Assembly: GCA_018713375.1 (NCBI GenBank)
Contig: DVOV01000025.1
Span: 1-23,013, forward strand
Source: Candidatus Scatomorpha stercorigallinarum
GTDB taxonomy: Bacteria; Bacillota_A; Clostridia; Oscillospirales; Oscillospiraceae
Length of the DNA: 23,013 nt
Direction: 5' to 3'
Positions 21,849 to 23,013 of the stretch are shown piece after piece (positions within the stretch are counted from its first letter, which is position 1; each line of letters starts with the position of its first letter). The translations under genes were made by a program, and so were the position numbers. The notes below the pieces were generated by a model. It had not been told where the DNA came from and did not search any database. It was given only the letters and a program-made list of their open reading frames with translations.

Positions 21849-21885
21849 ATAAATTAGCACTCTTTTTCTTCGAGTGCTAATTTAT
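21849..21885. promoter_or_regulatory. CIRCE element (HrcA operator)
   Basis: TTAGCACTC (21854-21862), 9-nt spacer, GAGTGCTAA (21872-21880): a perfect match to the CIRCE consensus. The symmetry continues five bases outward on each side, giving 14-bp arms (ATAAA.../...TTTAT). It lies over the -10 and start of transcription of the clpE-like gene, so HrcA should repress it until heat or protein stress. Confidence 0.97.
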
Positions 21886-21907
21886 CACCAAGTCATGCGC
21901 TTGTCAA
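21879..21907 (-). promoter_or_regulatory. Promoter of the clpE-like operon
   Basis: On the minus strand a perfect -35 TTGACA (21907-21902) stands 17 nt before TAAATT (21884-21879) as -10, which overlaps the outer arm of the CIRCE element. Vegetative sigma-factor type with repressor control. Confidence 0.75.
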
Positions 21908-21950
21908 CACCGGCGGGCCGGAATTGACATTTTGTTCATATATTCCGCCC

Positions 21951-22667
21951 TCAGATGCCGAGGCCTGCTGTGACGAGGCCGAGCTTCAGGAAGAGCTTGC
22001 CGAGCAGGGTGCTGCCGAGGGTGTCGAGCCCGATGAAGAGGCCCATAAAGCGCAGCGCCCAGCAGAGCAGGACGCAATAGGTCATGCCGTTCACGAGGCC
22101 CATGACCGCGCCGCCCGCGTCGTTGAGGATATCGGCGTTGGGTATCCTGAAGGAGAGGTTCGGGATGTTGCCGATGGTGAGCAGGGTTATGAGGAAGATG
22201 AGGAAGAGCAGCACGACGCCCGCGACGTAGGCGACCCGTGTGCAGAGCGTCTCGACTATGGCCTCTTCGATGGTGCTGCCCTGCTCGTCGGCATAGGTCT
22301 CGGCCTCGGTTGCCATCTGCTCGGCGGCGTCCTCATAGATGCCGAAGGTCTTGAAGCAGGTGGCGCAGAACTCGTGCCGGAGCTCCGGGTCGTCCGCGAG
22401 GATGTCCTCGTAGGAGAGCTCCGTGTCCGCTATGCCCATATCCTCCAGGACCTTCTCCTGCATCTGGCTCTCGACATAGCCGCTGGCGAAGGGCCGCATG
22501 GCCGGCACGACCTCATAGGAAAAGGCCGAGGACACCAGCGAGGCCGCGTAAAGCGAGACGATTATGGCGACAAGGCCCGCTATGCCCATGATGAAGCCCT
22601 TCTTGTAGCCGGACCAGATGCTGATTATTATTATGGCAAGAAGGACGAGGTCTATTACAGTTCTCAA
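21951..22667 (-). CDS. CvpA-family membrane protein
   Basis: Membrane protein of 238 residues of the CvpA family (colicin V production protein homologues; in Firmicutes of unclear role, often linked to envelope stress or cell-surface functions). The N-terminal signature DLVLLAIIIISIWSGYKKGF is typical. Hydrophobic segments lie at about 5-20, 27-48, 147-168 and 190-212. NDAGGAVMGLVNG near the third quarter matches the family's second motif. An acidic extracellular or cytoplasmic stretch (about 68-135) with three Cys lies between. The start is TTG, 8 nt after AAAGGAGG; no suitable ATG is present. It begins 26 nt after the stop of the upstream gene and ends without a recognisable terminator. Family sure, function open. 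Confidence 0.85.
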   Translation of the reverse strand: MRTVIDLVLLAIIIISIWSGYKKGFIMGIAGLVAIIVSLYAASLVSSAFSYEVVPAMRPFASGYVESQMQEKVLEDMGIADTELSYEDILADDPELRHEFCATCFKTFGIYEDAAEQMATEAETYADEQGSTIEEAIVETLCTRVAYVAGVVLLFLIFLITLLTIGNIPNLSFRIPNADILNDAGGAVMGLVNGMTYCVLLCWALRFMGLFIGLDTLGSTLLGKLFLKLGLVTAGLGI

Positions 22668-22693
22668 AGGTTTAGCCTCCTTTGGGCGCGTTT

Positions 22694-23013
22694 TTACGCA
22701 AGGCCTGTCCTCACGGCGCCGGCAAAGACCGCCAGGGTCTCCCCATCCCCGCGCAGCAGCAGGGCCTGTGCCCCCGCCGCCTGCGCTCCGCTTCCGCGCT
22801 CCCTTAGGTTTTTATTATATACTGCCGCGCCGTCGGAGTAAAGCACGGCTATTTTATCTTTTTCCGCCTCCGCCGAGACGAAGTCCCGCCCCGGAGAGAG
22901 CTGCGCGATGAGCCCGCCCGAGGCGTCGAGGCTGACGAGGCTGACCTGCCCCGCCTCCTCCAGTACGAGCAGGGCGAAGTCCCCGCCGAAGGCGCAGTCC
23001 CTGAGCCTTGCGG
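22694..23013 (-). CDS. C-terminal end of an unidentified protein, possibly a beta-propeller
   Basis: Open frame that enters from beyond position 23013 and ends at TAA 22696-22694; 106 residues are visible. Pattern: short alternating hydrophobic strands broken by turns (FALLVLEEAGQVSLVSLD, then DKIAVLYSDGAAVYNKN, then ETLAVFAGAVRTGLA), as in the blades of WD40-like propellers. No catalytic motif or membrane segment is seen in this part. It is followed 26 nt later by the CvpA gene in the same direction, whose ribosome site lies in the gap. In Clostridia, propeller-like proteins of the DUF5711 kind may sit beside CvpA; I offer this only as a guess, without any search. Confidence 0.6.
   Translation of the reverse strand, partial: ARLRDCAFGGDFALLVLEEAGQVSLVSLDASGGLIAQLSPGRDFVSAEAEKDKIAVLYSDGAAVYNKNLRERGSGAQAAGAQALLLRGDGETLAVFAGAVRTGLA

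Noticed and set aside
21924..21944. Plus-strand promoter TTGACA...TATATT near the clpE control region
   Set aside because: The boxes are only 9 nt apart, too close for a promoter, and no plus-strand gene follows.
1..23013. tRNA, rRNA, riboswitch, insertion sequence or prophage remnants
   Set aside because: No cloverleaf-like segment, rRNA motif, known riboswitch core, transposase or integrase was seen by eye; small RNAs cannot be fully excluded without a covariance-model search.

Overview
The window reads as chromosomal DNA of a GC-rich, low-copy Gram-positive anaerobe, most likely a gut Clostridia member of the Oscillospiraceae type. This is inferred, not proven, from strong AGGAGG-type ribosome binding sites, several TTG starts, a YtrA-type GntR regulator, a CIRCE element in front of a zinc-finger Clp ATPase, a PPi-type phosphofructokinase and a lipoprotein-type binding protein. 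No rRNA, tRNA, CRISPR array, transposase or phage gene was recognised.

Layout. Positions 1-1631 (minus strand) hold a GntR/YtrA repressor followed by an ABC ATPase and its permease (cut by the window edge), with a likely autoregulatory operator over the promoter. Divergently, 1720-4319 (plus) holds a GH13 alpha-glucosidase overlapping a sugar-nucleotidyltransferase-like gene. Between that pair and the convergent operon lies about 640 bp without a gene (4320-4961), packed with about fifteen perfect short-loop hairpins.

Positions 4962-15420 (minus) form one tight ten-gene unit. In transcription order: sensor kinase, response regulator, NagB-like, NagA, class II aldolase, TIM-like isomerase, LarA-like racemase, PPi-type phosphofructokinase, TauE/SafE permease and aldose-1-epimerase-like protein. 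It has a near-consensus promoter (15448-15476), and all junctions are overlaps or gaps of 24 nt or less. On paper it takes an N-acetylated 6-substituted hexosamine to two trioses: deacetylation, deamination/isomerisation, 1-phosphorylation, aldol cleavage, triose isomerisation. Three enzymes (NagB-like, TIM-like, LarA-like) lack residues that are hallmarks of their families, so the real substrate may differ from GlcNAc-6-phosphate.

Positions 15525-18259 (minus) encode an SsuABC/TauABC-type importer (permease, ATPase, lipoprotein) ending at a strong terminator whose U-tract merges with the promoter of the ten-gene operon. Positions 18445-21815 (minus) encode a ClpE-like ATPase under a CIRCE element, overlapped by an L-threonine-aldolase-like gene and closed by a strong terminator. 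Positions 21951-23013 (minus) hold a CvpA-family membrane protein and the C-terminal end of an unidentified, possibly beta-propeller, protein.

The candidate for a new system is the two-component-led operon at 4962-15420, together with the importer directly upstream. A sulfonated or otherwise 6-modified sugar is one testable idea.
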